From the NCBI GenBank assembly GCA_016946835.1, contig JACVTC010000006.1:1207501-1269500 (forward strand): a stretch of DNA of 62,000 nucleotides, in the 5' to 3' direction. The number at the start of each line of letters is the position of its first letter. The stretch's first letter is position 1. This DNA comes from Neocallimastix lanati (nom. inval.). Lineage: Eukaryota; Neocallimastigomycota; Neocallimastigomycetes; Neocallimastigales; Neocallimastigaceae. The position numbers were made by a program, and so were the translations under genes. A model generated the notes under the pieces. The model was not told the DNA's origin. It did no database searches and saw nothing but the letters and a program-made list of their open reading frames with translations. Below, in pieces: positions 28,423 through 40,800 of this stretch.

Positions 28423-28763
28423 TTTTTTTTTTTTTTGTGATATTATAGATGTAAAATTAATTTCTTAATTTATTTACCTATTTATTTATATATTTATTTA
28501 TAAATATGATAAGAGATAGAAAAAAAAAAAAAAAAAAAAAGTATTAATATATTGAAAATAAAAATTTTTATAGATAATATAATATGTATTTAATAGAAAA
28601 AGTTTACAATAAAATAAATATATATATATCTATATATATGTTTTTTTTTATTTACCTATTTTTTTTTTTTTCTTTTCTTACTAATGCTTTTTTTTTTTTT
28701 TTAACAATATTTTGGTTTGGTACTTTATTTTTGAAAATTATAAAAAATAAATAAATAAATAAA

Positions 28764-28795
<32 letters not shown>

Positions 28796-29130
28796 TTTTT
28801 TTTTTTGAATTTATACAAAATAATAATGTCTTGGAATAAATTTTACTTCCATTATTTTTTGTATTCTTAAAAAAATATTATAAAAAAAAAAAAAAAAAAA
28901 AAAAAAGGATATAATTTTGTTATTACAGAAATTAGTCAAATTGGAAATTGAAACTATTTTCGATTAAGACATACGTACATATATATATATATATAATATG
29001 AATAAAATAATTGAATAATTGAACAATTGAATAATATAATAAAAATTTAATATAATAAAAAATTACAAATTTAATATAATAAAAAATTATTAAAAATATA
29101 TATTTATAGTTATGTCTTTTTTTTTTTTTA
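28423..29130. other. AT-rich upstream region of coiled-coil gene 1
   Basis: Poly-A/T runs, TA runs and an (AAAT)n run at about 28748-28770. No gene. It probably contains the promoter of the minus-strand gene that starts at 28422, but no specific element can be supported. Confidence 0.5.
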
Positions 29131-32100
29131 ATAAATAATAATAAATAATAAATAATAAATAATAAATAATTAATAATAAATAATAAATAATAAAAAGAGT
29201 ATTTATTAATAAATAATAAATAATAAATAATAAATAATAAATAATAAAAAGAGTATTTATTAATAAATAATAAATAATAAATAATAAATAATAAAAAGAG
29301 TATTTATTAATAAATAATAAATAATAAATAATAAATAATAAATAATAAAAAGAGTATTTATTAATAAATAATAAATAATAAATAATAAATAATAAAAAGA
29401 GTATTTATTAATAAATAATAAATAATAAATAATAAATAATAAAAAGAGTATTTATTAATAAATAATAAATAATAAATAATAAATAATAAAAAGAGTATTT
29501 ATTAATAAATAATAAATAATAAATAATAAATAATAAAAAGAGTATTTATTAATAAATAATAAATAATAAATAATAAATAATAAAAAGAGTATTTATTAAT
29601 AAATAATAAATAATAAATAATAAATAATAAAAAGAGTATTTATTAATAAATAATAAATAATAAATAATAAATAATAAAAAGAGTATTTATTAATAAATAA
29701 TAAATAATAAATAATAAATAATAAAAAGAGTATTTATTAATAAATAATAAATAATAAATAATAAATAATAAAAAGAGTATTTATTAATAAATAATAAATA
29801 ATAAATAATAAATAATAAAAAGAGTATTTATTAATAAATAATAAATAATAAATAATAAATAATAAAAAGAGTATTTATTAATAAATAATAAATAATAAAT
29901 AATAAATAATAAAAAGAGTATTTATTAATAAATAATAAATAATAAATAATAAATAATAAAAAGAGTATTTATTAATAAATAATAAATAATAAATAATAAA
30001 TAATAAAAAGAGTATTTATTAATAAATAATAAATAATAAATAATAAATAATAAAAAGAGTATTTATTAATAAATAATAAATAATAAATAATAAATAATAA
30101 AAAGAGTATTTATTAATAAATAATAAATAATAAATAATAAATAATAAAAAGAGTATTTATTAATAAATAATAAATAATAAATAATAAATAATAAAAAGAG
30201 TATTTATTAATAAATAATAAATAATAAATAATAAATAATAAAAAGAGTATTTATTAATAAATAATAAATAATAAATAATAAATAATAAAAAGAGTATTTA
30301 TTAATAAATAATAAATAATAAATAATAAATAATAAAAAGAGTATTTATTAATAAATAATAAATAATAAATAATAAATAATAAAAAGAGTATTTATTAATA
30401 AATAATAAATAATAAATAATAAATAATAAAAAGAGTATTTATTAATAAATAATAAATAATAAATAATAAATAATAAAAAGAGTATTTATTAATAAATAAT
30501 AAATAATAAATAATAAATAATAAAAAGAGTATTTATTAATAAATAATAAATAATAAATAATAAATAATAAAAAGAGTATTTATTAATAAATAATAAATAA
30601 TAAATAATAAATAATAAAAAGAGTATTTATTAATAAATAATAAATAATAAATAATAAATAATAAAAAGAGTATTTATTAATAAATAATAAATAATAAATA
30701 ATAAATAATAAAAAGAGTATTTATTAATAAATAATAAATAATAAATAATAAATAATAAAAAGAGTATTTATTAATAAATAATAAATAATAAATAATAAAT
30801 AATAAAAAGAGTATTTATTAATAAATAATAAATAATAAATAATAAATAATAAAAAGAGTATTTATTAATAAATAATAAATAATAAATAATAAATAATAAA
30901 AAGAGTATTTATTAATAAATAATAAATAATAAATAATAAATAATAAAAAGAGTATTTATTAATAAATAATAAATAATAAATAATAAATAATAAAAAGAGT
31001 ATTTATTAATAAATAATAAATAATAAATAATAAATAATAAAAAGAGTATTTATTAATAAATAATAAATAATAAATAATAAATAATAAAAAGAGTATTTAT
31101 TAATAAATAATAAATAATAAATAATAAATAATAAAAAGAGTATTTATTAATAAATAATAAATAATAAATAATAAATAATAAAAAGAGTATTTATTAATAA
31201 ATAATAAATAATAAATAATAAATAATAAAAAGAGTATTTATTAATAAATAATAAATAATAAATAATAAATAATAAAAAGAGTATTTATTAATAAATAATA
31301 AATAATAAATAATAAATAATAAAAAGAGTATTTATTAATAAATAATAAATAATAAATAATAAATAATAAAAAGAGTATTTATTAATAAATAATAAATAAT
31401 AAATAATAAATAATAAAAAGAGTATTTATTAATAAATAATAAATAATAAATAATAAATAATAAAAAGAGTATTTATTAATAAATAATAAATAATAAATAA
31501 TAAATAATAAAAAGAGTATTTATTAATAAATAATAAATAATAAATAATAAATAATAAAAAGAGTATTTATTAATAAATAATAAATAATAAATAATAAATA
31601 ATAAAAAGAGTATTTATTAATAAATAATAAATAATAAATAATAAATAATAAAAAGAGTATTTATTAATAAATAATAAATAATAAATAATAAATAATAAAA
31701 AGAGTATTTATTAATAAATAATAAATAATAAATAATAAATAATAAAAAGAGTATTTATTAATAAATAATAAATAATAAATAATAAATAATAAAAAGAGTA
31801 TTTATTAATAAATAATAAATAATAAATAATAAATAATAAAAAGAGTATTTATTAATAAATAATAAATAATAAATAATAAATAATAAAAAGAGTATTTATT
31901 AATAAATAATAAATAATAAATAATAAATAATAAAAAGAGTATTTATTAATAAATAATAAATAATAAATAATAAATAATAAAAAGAGTATTTATTAATAAA
32001 TAATAAATAATAAATAATAAATAATAAATAATAAATAATAAATAATAAATAATAAATAATAAATAATAAATAATAAATAATAAATAATAAATAATAAATA

Positions 32101-32230
32101 ATTGAATAATAAATAATAAATAATCGACTAATAAATCATAAATAATTGAATAATAAATAATAATAAATAATAAATCATAAATAATTGAATAATAAATCAT
32201 AAATAATTGAATAATAAATAATAAATAATA
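29131..32230. repeat. Large 47-bp minisatellite, 60 units, with AAATAAT shoulders
   Basis: The core starts at 29192 and the last unit starts at 31979. Each unit is AAAAAGAGTATTTATTAATA followed by AATAATAAATAATAAATAAT and AAATAAT. Each unit contains a 16-bp perfect palindrome, TATTTATTAATAAATA. Unit starts at 29192, 29246, 29293, 29347, 29394 and 29441 show spacings of 54, 47, 54, 47, 47; from 29441 to 31979 the spacing is exactly 47 for 54 intervals with no variant that I noticed. The 54-bp units carry one extra AAATAAT. Both shoulders (29131-29191, 32026-32230) are AAATAAT repeats, the right one also with TTGAATAAT and TAAATCATAAAT variants. Open frames here are artefacts. Such uniformity implies recent expansion or homogenisation. 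Confidence 0.97.
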
Positions 32231-32635
32231 AAGAAAAAAGAAATATTAAAAATTTAATATATTTAATATATTTAAAAAAAAAAAAAAAAATATAGTAATC
32301 CATAAACCGAATAATAATTTATTAATATAATAATAAATTAGATAATTATATAGCTTAAGTCTTTTTTTTTTTTTTTATTTTTTTATTTTTATATGTATTC
32401 ATATTTATATTTATATTTTTTTATTAATATATATTTATAAATGACCCTGAATTTTTTTATTAGTCCAAAAATACATATAACTATATATTAGTATACTGTT
32501 TTATTGTGAATTTTAATACTTGTTTACTAATATATGTTCCTATTTATCTATATTTATTTTATTTTGTATTTCTTTTTAAAATATAATAAGAAAATTTAAA
32601 AAAAGTAGTAGTCAGTAATCAATATCATGTAAATC

Positions 32636-32682
<47 letters not shown>

Positions 32683-33412
32683 TTTTAATAAGACACTAAT
32701 AATGTCCAAAACATTAATAGTGATGATTAATAAGCTGAATTGATAGTATTTGTAGATATATATATTAACATTTGATTTCATTATCATTTATTATTATTAT
32801 TATTATTAAATACACAATCTTTTTATTATTATTATTATTATTGCTATCATTAAATATAACCCAAAATTGTTGTTTCATTCACCTATTGATTTAATATTGA
32901 AAAATCAAAATTATTATTTATTATTTTATAGTTACTATTATTAATTATTTTTACCTTTATTTTACTTTTTTTTTATAAATAAACTAAAGTAAAATAAGAT
33001 AAGATAAGATAATAAAATAAAATAAAATAAGATAAAATAAAATAATATATATAAATAAGTGAATATTTATTATTATAAATATTCATTAATTACATATAAT
33101 TAATAGATATCATTATTATCTATGATTATACAGAATAAATTATTATAATTTAAATAAAAGGTGAAATCAAATCTATTTAAATTTAAATTTCATGTATATA
33201 TAAATATATATATATATATATATTTTTTTTTTTATTTTGTATTTTTTTAAAAAAAGAAACGATAAAAAAAAAATTATAATTAAGATATATGTATATATAT
33301 AAATTTATTTAATTTTCTTTAAAAGTAAAGTGAAGTTTCCTTTGTTTTATTATTCGTTATCTTCAGTTTCTGAATTATTTTTTCTCTTTTAATTTCTCAT
33401 TTTCTTCTTCCT
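32231..33412. other. 3' flank of coiled-coil gene 2, duplicated at 35670-37168
   Basis: No gene. From about 32421 (ATTAATATATATTTATAAAT then GACCCTGAATTTTTTT) the sequence matches the downstream flank of gene 3 from about 35670, including GTATACTGTTTTATTG, ATCATGTAAATCTATTATTA and TGATTAATAAGCTGAA. It contains several ATT microsatellites and a GATAA-type repeat near 33000. Confidence 0.7.
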
Positions 33413-34270
33413 TCAGTGCCTTATTCTTCTCTTCAGTCTTATAATTATTTCTTTTAATTGCTCATTTTCTTCCTTCAGTGCTTCATTTTCCTCTTCTAAT
33501 TCTTCATTTTTATCCTCTAATTCTTCATTTTCTTCTTCCAATTCTTCATTTTTATTCTCCATTTCCTCAATTTTTTCCTTTAATTCCTCAATTTTTTCCT
33601 TCAATGTTTCATTTTCTCCTTCCAATCTGTAATTTTTATTCTCCAGTTCTATAATTTTAAATTTGTTAATCGATGGTTCTTCCGTTTTTTCTTCATTCTT
33701 CTTCCTTAATTGTTTCTTCTTCTTCTTTTTTAATTGTTTAACTTTTTCTTCATTGAAATTTACTTGACTCATACTTTTTGCCTTTTTAAGTTTTGTTGTA
33801 CTTTTATTTTCACTATCAATTTGTTCAAGTTTTATATAATTGTTATTTTCACTATCAATTTGTTTGAGTTTTATATAATTATTATTTTCACTATCAATTT
33901 GTTCAAGTTTTATATAATTGTTATTTTCACTATCAATTTGTTTGAGTTTTATATAATTGTTATTTTCACTATCAATTTGTTCAAGTTTTATATAACTGTT
34001 GGAGTAGCTGTCTACATTATTATCATCAACCTCTATAGAACTTTTTTTACTGGAATTATCATCTCTATTTGTGTCATATTTCACAAAATCATGATTATCG
34101 ATTTGATTTTCACTACTATCGGTGCTTTTATTAGAGCTGTCATGGCCAATAATATATTTTTCAAAACCATAGATCATAGGAAAATGTGTTTCATTATATT
34201 TATTAAAATCCTTGTTCTCTCTGTTTTCGTCAGAGGAATCATTATCACTTTCAAATTCATCAACTGTCAT
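33413..34270 (-). CDS. Acidic N-terminus plus coiled coil, family member 2 (C-terminus probably frameshifted)
   Basis: One exon, 285 residues, start ATG at 34270. The N-terminus (residues 1-50) contains YNETHFPMIYGFEKYIIGHD, nearly identical to the gene at 37169-37828. Residues about 95-155 hold five 13-residue repeats, SENNNYIKLEQID alternating with the same peptide ending KLKQID; gene 3 has only one such unit. A basic motif KLKKAKSMSQVNFNEE follows, then Lys-rich repeats, and from about 200 a Glu/Lys coiled coil (ENEELEEENEALKEE style, seven-residue period). The frame ends in a non-coiled IIIRLKRRIRH, whereas a shifted frame just downstream continues TEEKNKALKEEENEKLKEKK, and still further downstream sequence matches the gene 3 C-terminus in another frame. 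The present stop is thus probably a recent truncation. Function unknown. Confidence 0.7.
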   Translation of the reverse strand: MTVDEFESDNDSSDENRENKDFNKYNETHFPMIYGFEKYIIGHDSSNKSTDSSENQIDNHDFVKYDTNRDDNSSKKSSIEVDDNNVDSYSNSYIKLEQIDSENNNYIKLKQIDSENNNYIKLEQIDSENNNYIKLKQIDSENNNYIKLEQIDSENKSTTKLKKAKSMSQVNFNEEKVKQLKKKKKKQLRKKNEEKTEEPSINKFKIIELENKNYRLEGENETLKEKIEELKEKIEEMENKNEELEEENEELEDKNEELEEENEALKEENEQLKEIIIRLKRRIRH

Positions 34271-34824
34271 TTCTGATATTATGTTATAATATGTAAATAT
34301 ATTTCTTTATTTCTTTATAGTTTTTTTTTTTCTTTATAAAATATAAATAGAAATTTCAAAAAAAAAAAATTTTTTTTTTTTTTTATTTCTTTATTTCTTT
34401 ATTTTATTATTATTAATATTATAATTTTTTTTTTTTTTGTAAAATATAAATAGAAATGTCAAAAAAAATTAAAAGATAATGTATATGATCTGTAATTCCA
34501 TTTTTTATTTCTATTTTTTACTTCTTTTTTTTTTTTTTTTTTTTTTATATTTCAAATATTAAAAAACTAAATATAAATATAAATTTTATTGAATGAAAAA
34601 TTTTATGGAATGAAAAATTTTATTGAATGAAATTAATTATAATATATTAAATTTAATTATTTATTTTAATTTTTTAATTGAAATAAATAATATTGTTAAT
34701 TATATTTCATTATTTTATTTTATTTTATTTTTTTTGTTGTTGTTGTGGATCTCTGAATTTTAAAAAGTTGAATAAGAAGGATGTAACAATATGAAATAAA
34801 ATAATACATAAAGTTGTATTATTT

Positions 34825-34873
<49 letters not shown>

Positions 34874-35669
34874 AATAATATTATATTAGAGATTAGAATT
34901 TGAATAGTTTTATGATTTATTTTAATAATATATGTATATATCATATAATAATATTTATAATATTTATAATATTTATATAATATAATGGAAAAATAAAAAA
35001 ATAAACTCTTAAGATGTAAAATAGTGAATATATATTAATAATATATTAATAATATATTCATGAACATAAAAATATATATTGAATTTAATATATTAATATA
35101 TTGATTTATATAATATAAATATATAAAATTTCATATTGAATTTAAGGAAATAAAAAAAATTTTAAAAAAAATGGACTTAAAATTTTTGTTTTTTTTAAAA
35201 AAAAAAAAAAAACTAAAAAATTATATTTGACAAACAATATTTTGATTAACATATATATATATATATATAAATATATAAGTTTATATATATATTTATATAT
35301 ATTTTATATAAATAATATTTTTAATATTTATTATTTTATTTGCCGTTTCTTCTATTTTTAACATAAATAAAAATAAAAATAAAAATAAAAAAAGAAAAGG
35401 AATAAAAAAAAAAGTAAAGAGCTAGGATTACCTTTATACTAATTGGGTTTCTCAAAAATTTTGATTTATTTTATTTTTATTTTTATTTAATTTATTTGTT
35501 TATTTGTTTGAAGAAAGGTGAAATCAATTATAAAAAATAATAGTTATTTTTATAATGTGCTATACTATTTTGAACAATATATTCTTAATGATAAATTAAA
35601 ATAAAATATAATAAAAAAATTATTATAAATAATTTTATATAATCATATGCATTTATATTTTTATTTTTT
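34271..35669. other. AT-rich region between coiled-coil genes 2 and 3
   Basis: The part up to about 34680 is shared with the region upstream of gene 3 (37829-38090), including AAATATAAATATAAATTTTA and TTGAATGAAATTAATT; it therefore belongs to the duplicated unit and should hold the promoter. The rest is A/T tracts with no gene. Confidence 0.55.
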
Positions 35670-36025
35670 TTATTAATATATATTTATAATTGACCCTGAA
35701 TTTTTTTTTCTTTAAAAAAATACATATATCTATATATCAGTATACTGTTTTATTGAGAATTTTAATACTTAGTTACTAATATATATTCTATAGTTATTTT
35801 ATTTTATTTCATTTTTTGTTTCTTTTTAAAATAAAATAAGAAAATTTAAAATAGTTGTAGTTAGTAATCAATATCATGTAAATCTATTATTATTATTATT
35901 TTAATAAGATACTAATAATAATAATAATAATAATGATTAATAAGCTGAAAGTGATGGTATTTGTATATATATATATAGTATATATATATTAACATTTGGT
36001 TTCATTATCATTTATTATTATATAA

Positions 36026-36080
<55 letters not shown>

Positions 36081-36219
36081 GCTATTATTAAATATACAAT
36101 ACCATTATTGTTACTATTAAATATAACAAGTTTTATACAAAATTTTATTTCATTTACCTATTGATTTAAAATTTAAAATAAAAATTATTATTTATTATTA
36201 TTGTTTTTAATTATCTTAG

Positions 36220-36298
<79 letters not shown>

Positions 36299-36823
36299 TA
36301 TATTTTTTAATTCTATAATAGTTTCTATATATTTATTAGATCAATAATCTCCTATTAGGATTACTATATTCATTTAAGAAAAAAAAAAGAAATATATATT
36401 TATTTAGTTGTTATTATGAACTGAAAAATTTTTGAATCTTAAAGCATGATAAATAAATAAATAAATAAAAATAAATAAAATAAAATAAATTAAAATATAT
36501 ATATATAGAAAAGAGAATATCTGTTATTATAAATATTTATTAATTACATTGTATTATTACATATTATTATTTTTACATATTATTATTTTTACATACATAT
36601 TATTATTTTTACATATTATTATTATTACATATTATTATCATTATTATTATTATATATTATTATCTATGATTTTACGGAATAAATTAATATAATTAAAATA
36701 AAAAAGTCGAAATCCTTTGAATTAAAATTAAATATATCAATATATATATATATATATATATTTATTTAATTTTCTTTAAATGAAAAGAATAATTTTTGTC
36801 TCGTTAATTTTCTCTAAAATAGG

Positions 36824-36854
<31 letters not shown>

Positions 36855-36889
36855 TTTTTCTTTTCTATTCAATTCTTCACTAAAATGGT

Positions 36890-36950
<61 letters not shown>

Positions 36951-37168
36951 CTATTCAATTCTTCACTAAAATGGGTATATATATATTTTCCCCTTTTCTA
37001 TTTTAATTTTCTCTAAAATAGATATTTTTTCCCTTTTCTATTTAATTTTCTCTAAAATAGATATATTTTGTTTTCTTTTCAATTTTCTCTAAAATAGGTA
37101 TATTATTTTTTTTTTTTGCTTTCTCTTCAATTTTCTCTAAAATAGGTATATTATTTTTCCTTTTCTAT
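35670..37168. other. 3' flank of coiled-coil gene 3 (duplicate of 32421-33412), with ATT microsatellites
   Basis: Matches the gene 2 flank from 35670 on. It carries long ATT tracts at 36028-36079 and 36225-36298, TTTTTACATATTATTA repeats at 36545-36650, and a degenerate minisatellite at 36806-37146. The open frame at 36780-37016 (+) is an artefact of TA and T runs. Confidence 0.65.
36806..37146. repeat. Degenerate minisatellite, seven units of AATTTTCTCTAAAATAG type
   Basis: Core units start near 36806, 36871, 36958, 37005, 37044, 37081 and 37129, with spacers of T runs, TA runs and TTTTCTATT. The variant AATTCTTCACTAAAATGG forms units two and three. The block TTTTCTATTCAATTATCTTT at 37163-37182, which contains the stop codon of coiled-coil gene 3, looks like a further degenerate unit. 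Confidence 0.75.
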
Positions 37169-37828
37169 TCAATTATCTTTATAAGAGGATTTTTTCTTCT
37201 TTAAAGTTTCCTTTGTTTTATTCTTTTTCTTCAGTTTCTCAATTTTTTCTTTTAATTTCTTAATTTCTTCCTTCAGTTCTTCATTTTCCTCTTCCAATTC
37301 GTCATTTTTACTCTCCAGCTCTATAATTTTAAATTCTTTAATCAATGATTCTTCAAATATTTGTTCATTCTTCTTTTTTAATTGCTTATTCTTCTTTTTT
37401 AATTGTTTATTCTTCTTTTTTAATTGTTTATTCTTCTTTTTTAATTGTTTATTTTTTTCTTCATATTCATTAAAATCTATATGTTTCTTACTTTTTGACT
37501 TTTTAAGTTTATTTATACTTTTATTTTCATTTCCAATTTGTTCAAGTCTTATGTAACTGTCGAAATCATCATCATCATCATCATTAAAATCTTCGCTTGA
37601 ATTGTCGTCTGAATTTGTGTCAGAATTTGTGTCAGAATTTTCAAAATCATTATCATTGATTTGATTTTCACTACTGTCTGTGCTTTTATTAGAGCTGTCA
37701 TGGTCAATAATATATTTTTCATAACCATAGATCATAGGAAAATGAGTTTCATTAAATTTATTAATATCCTCGTTCTCTCTGTTTTCGTCATAGGAATCAT
37801 TATCAATTTCAAATTCATTAGCCGACAT
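37169..37828 (-). CDS. Acidic N-terminus plus coiled coil, family member 3
   Basis: One exon, 219 residues, start ATG at 37828. The N-terminus has FNETHFPMIYGYEKYIIDHD followed by SSNKSTDSSENQI, matching gene 2 almost residue for residue. An acidic run (a DDDDDD stretch near residue 85) is followed by SYIRLEQIGNENKS, a single version of the unit that is repeated five times in gene 2. The basic KLKKSKSKKHIDFNE motif follows, then four exact seven-residue repeats of KKKNKQL, then an acidic coiled coil (ELEEENEELKEEIKKLKEK) and a Lys-rich end. No catalytic motif, signal peptide or membrane segment. Function unknown; oligomerisation through the coiled coil is likely (inference). Confidence 0.7.
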   Translation of the reverse strand: MSANEFEIDNDSYDENRENEDINKFNETHFPMIYGYEKYIIDHDSSNKSTDSSENQINDNDFENSDTNSDTNSDDNSSEDFNDDDDDDFDSYIRLEQIGNENKSINKLKKSKSKKHIDFNEYEEKNKQLKKKNKQLKKKNKQLKKKNKQLKKKNEQIFEESLIKEFKIIELESKNDELEEENEELKEEIKKLKEKIEKLKKKNKTKETLKKKKSSYKDN

Positions 37829-40800
37829 TTTTGATAATATATATGTAAATATATTTCTTATTTCTTTATTTTATTATTATTATTATTATTATCATTTTCT
37901 TATTTATTAAATATAAATATAGATTTAAAAAAAAAATTAAAAGATTATATATATACATTTATTATATTTAATTTTTTTTTTGGTATTAAATTTTAAATAT
38001 TAAAAAATTAAATATAAAAATAAATTTTTTGAATGAAATTAATTTTAATTAATTATATATATAATTATTCATTTTAATTGATATATTAGTTTTACTTTAA
38101 ATATAAAAAAATTAAATATAAATATAAATTTTATTGAATGAAATTAATTCTAAGTAATTAATTATTATTAATTTCATTCAAAAAATATATATTTAATTTT
38201 TTAATATATAATTAATTTCATTAATTTCATTAATAAATAATAAATAATAAATAATAAATAATTGAATAATTGAATAATAAATAATTAAATAATTGAATAA
38301 TAAATAATTGAATAATAAATAATTAAATAATAAATAAATAAATAATAAATAATTGAATAATAAATAATAAATAATTAATAATAAATAATAAATAATAAAT
38401 AATAAATAATAAATAATAAATAATAATAAATAATAAATAATAAATAATAAATAATAAATAATAAATATAAATAATTGAATAACTCGTGTTTTTCTGATAA
38501 AAGAGTTATTAGCATTTTATTATTCTAAATTAAAGGGTTTTTTATATTATCACATTATGGCTTATACATCATTATATTATATTCCATCATTTTATTACAC
38601 TAATCATATATTTACATATTATACTAAATTAAATGTATATGTTTTATATTGTGGCTTATACATCAATCATATTACGATATACTTAAACAATCGTGGCTTA
38701 TTACTAAGAAATTTCACATGTTCTAATAATTATAATGTTATATTATATATTTATAGATTACTAAATATTTTATATCATTCATTAATAGTAGTTATGTAAT
38801 TCAGATTATTATAAAAATGATATATAAAAAAAAAATTAAAATTAATACATAGTATTATAATAAAAATAGATAGGAATTGGGTAATTATTATTATTATTAT
38901 TTTTTATTTTTTTTTATTTTATTTATTTATCTTTATCAATGTCTATTAAATAAATAAAATGAAAAAAAAAAAAAAAAAAAAAATAAGAAAAAATAATTTT
39001 GTTACAGATAAATATAATAATTTATAAAATTAAAACCATTTAACATTAATTGATTTAAATAAATAAATATATAAAAAAATAAATAAAAAATAAAAAATAA
39101 ATGAATAAATTCTTTTTTTTTTTTCTTTTTTTTATATATTCAACCTTAAACAACTATATAAAATTCAAATTCAAATTCAAATTCAAAAAAAAAAAAAAAT
39201 AAAAATGAAATTTGTTAATTTTAATGTCAATCTAAATTGTAATTACGATGCAAATATAAAATTTTTAAAAAGAAAAAAAAAATTATAATATTTTATATAT
39301 TTATATTCAAGCATTATAAATATATTAAATTAATTAATCAATTGCAAATTCGTGACATAAATAAAACGTGATCGAAAATAACGTGATAAAATTAAAATTA
39401 TGTAAAGACATAAAATTATGAAAGAACATAAAAATTAATGTAAACATAAAATTTATGTAATAAATTTTATGTTATGTTAAAATTGAAATAATTTATAATT
39501 TCATTTTATTATTTTTATTATTTTTATATTTAATATTTTATTTTATTATATTTTTAATTATTTTAATAATTATTATTTTATATTAATATTTTATTAATTA
39601 TAATAAATTTATATTTTTATTAATATTTTATGAATATTTTATATTTTATTTTATACTTTTATCTTAAATACTTTAAATATTAAATAATTAATTTTTATTA
39701 TTTTTAAAATAGTTTATAGTTAAAGAAAATTATAAAAAGAATACTTTTTCTTTAATTCTTTGCAATATTTTATGCCAATTTACTTCATACAATACTTAAT
39801 TTATATTATATAATTACTTTTATATTTACAATGAATAATTAAATAAATGTAACAAATAAGTTTTATAATTACTTTTAAATTATAAATAAATAAAATTTTA
39901 TAATTAAATAACAAATTTATAAAACTTCTCCCAACAAGAGAACTTGAACCAAAGGCGTACTTTATCATATAAATATAAAATAATACAAATATAATTAAAA
40001 CATTGATTTATACTAAAATAAAATTTATTATTAATTATAAATATAATTAATATATAGAAATCAAGCCACAAATTGAAAATACTTTAAAATCATTTGATTT
40101 AAATTTGATTTATGACATTAATTTATGTTTGAATCATAAAAACTATTTTATATTAATTAAGGTTTGAATATTTCATTTTATATCATATTTTATTTTTAAA
40201 ATTTTTTATATTATATTAAATTTTTTATATTAACGTTACATTTTATTATTTTTTATTTAATTTTAAAGTTTTTTTTATTCTTTTTCAAGTAAAATATAAT
40301 GTTACACAAATGTATTCAAATATATTAATATTATTTAAAATTAAAAATTAAATTAAAAGTTAAATTAAAAATTAAATTAAAATTATATATATTGTATTTC
40401 TATCTATATGATATAAGCCATATCAATTGTTTTAAGAGTTTATAATAGTAATTATTATAATTTAAATATTTTGGTATGTGGGTCAGTTTATTTTATTTTA
40501 TATCAATTAATTTATATAAAACAACTTTTTTTTTTGAAAGATATAAATTCATTAATTAAATTTATATATTTATAAATATAATTATTATTAATATATTATA
40601 TTAATAATAATATATATAATCATAATTAATAGTTATAATATTTATTTATTAATAATTTTATTTTTAATTTTTATATCAATTTTTATATCTACATAATATA
40701 AAATAAAAAAATGAATTTTTTGATTCATACCAATTTATATTTATTCACATAATCTATATCTACTTTTTTTTTATATTTTTTGTTTATATAATCTGAATGC

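Noticed and set aside
31946-32200. Open frame at the end of the 47-bp minisatellite
   Set aside because: Encodes only YYLLFI repeats from AAATAAT; no start context or complexity.
29131-32230. Possible CRISPR-like array of regular repeats
   Set aside because: There are no distinct spacers; the whole 47-bp period is invariant, so it is a tandem minisatellite in a eukaryotic genome.
33734-34276. Plus-strand frame of 180 codons opposite coiled-coil gene 2
   Set aside because: Antisense shadow of the 39-bp repeats; Phe/Ile-rich with a repeated FTINLFKFYIIVI pattern.
38557-38799. 80-codon plus-strand frame starting MAYTSLYYIPSF
   Set aside because: Low G+C, Tyr/Ile/Leu/Asn-only composition and an internal short repeat; no family resemblance.
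39925-39965. G+C-richer patch whose minus strand contains GGTTCAAGTTCTC, resembling a tRNA T-arm
   Set aside because: No matching acceptor, D-arm or anticodon arm at proper spacing on either strand.
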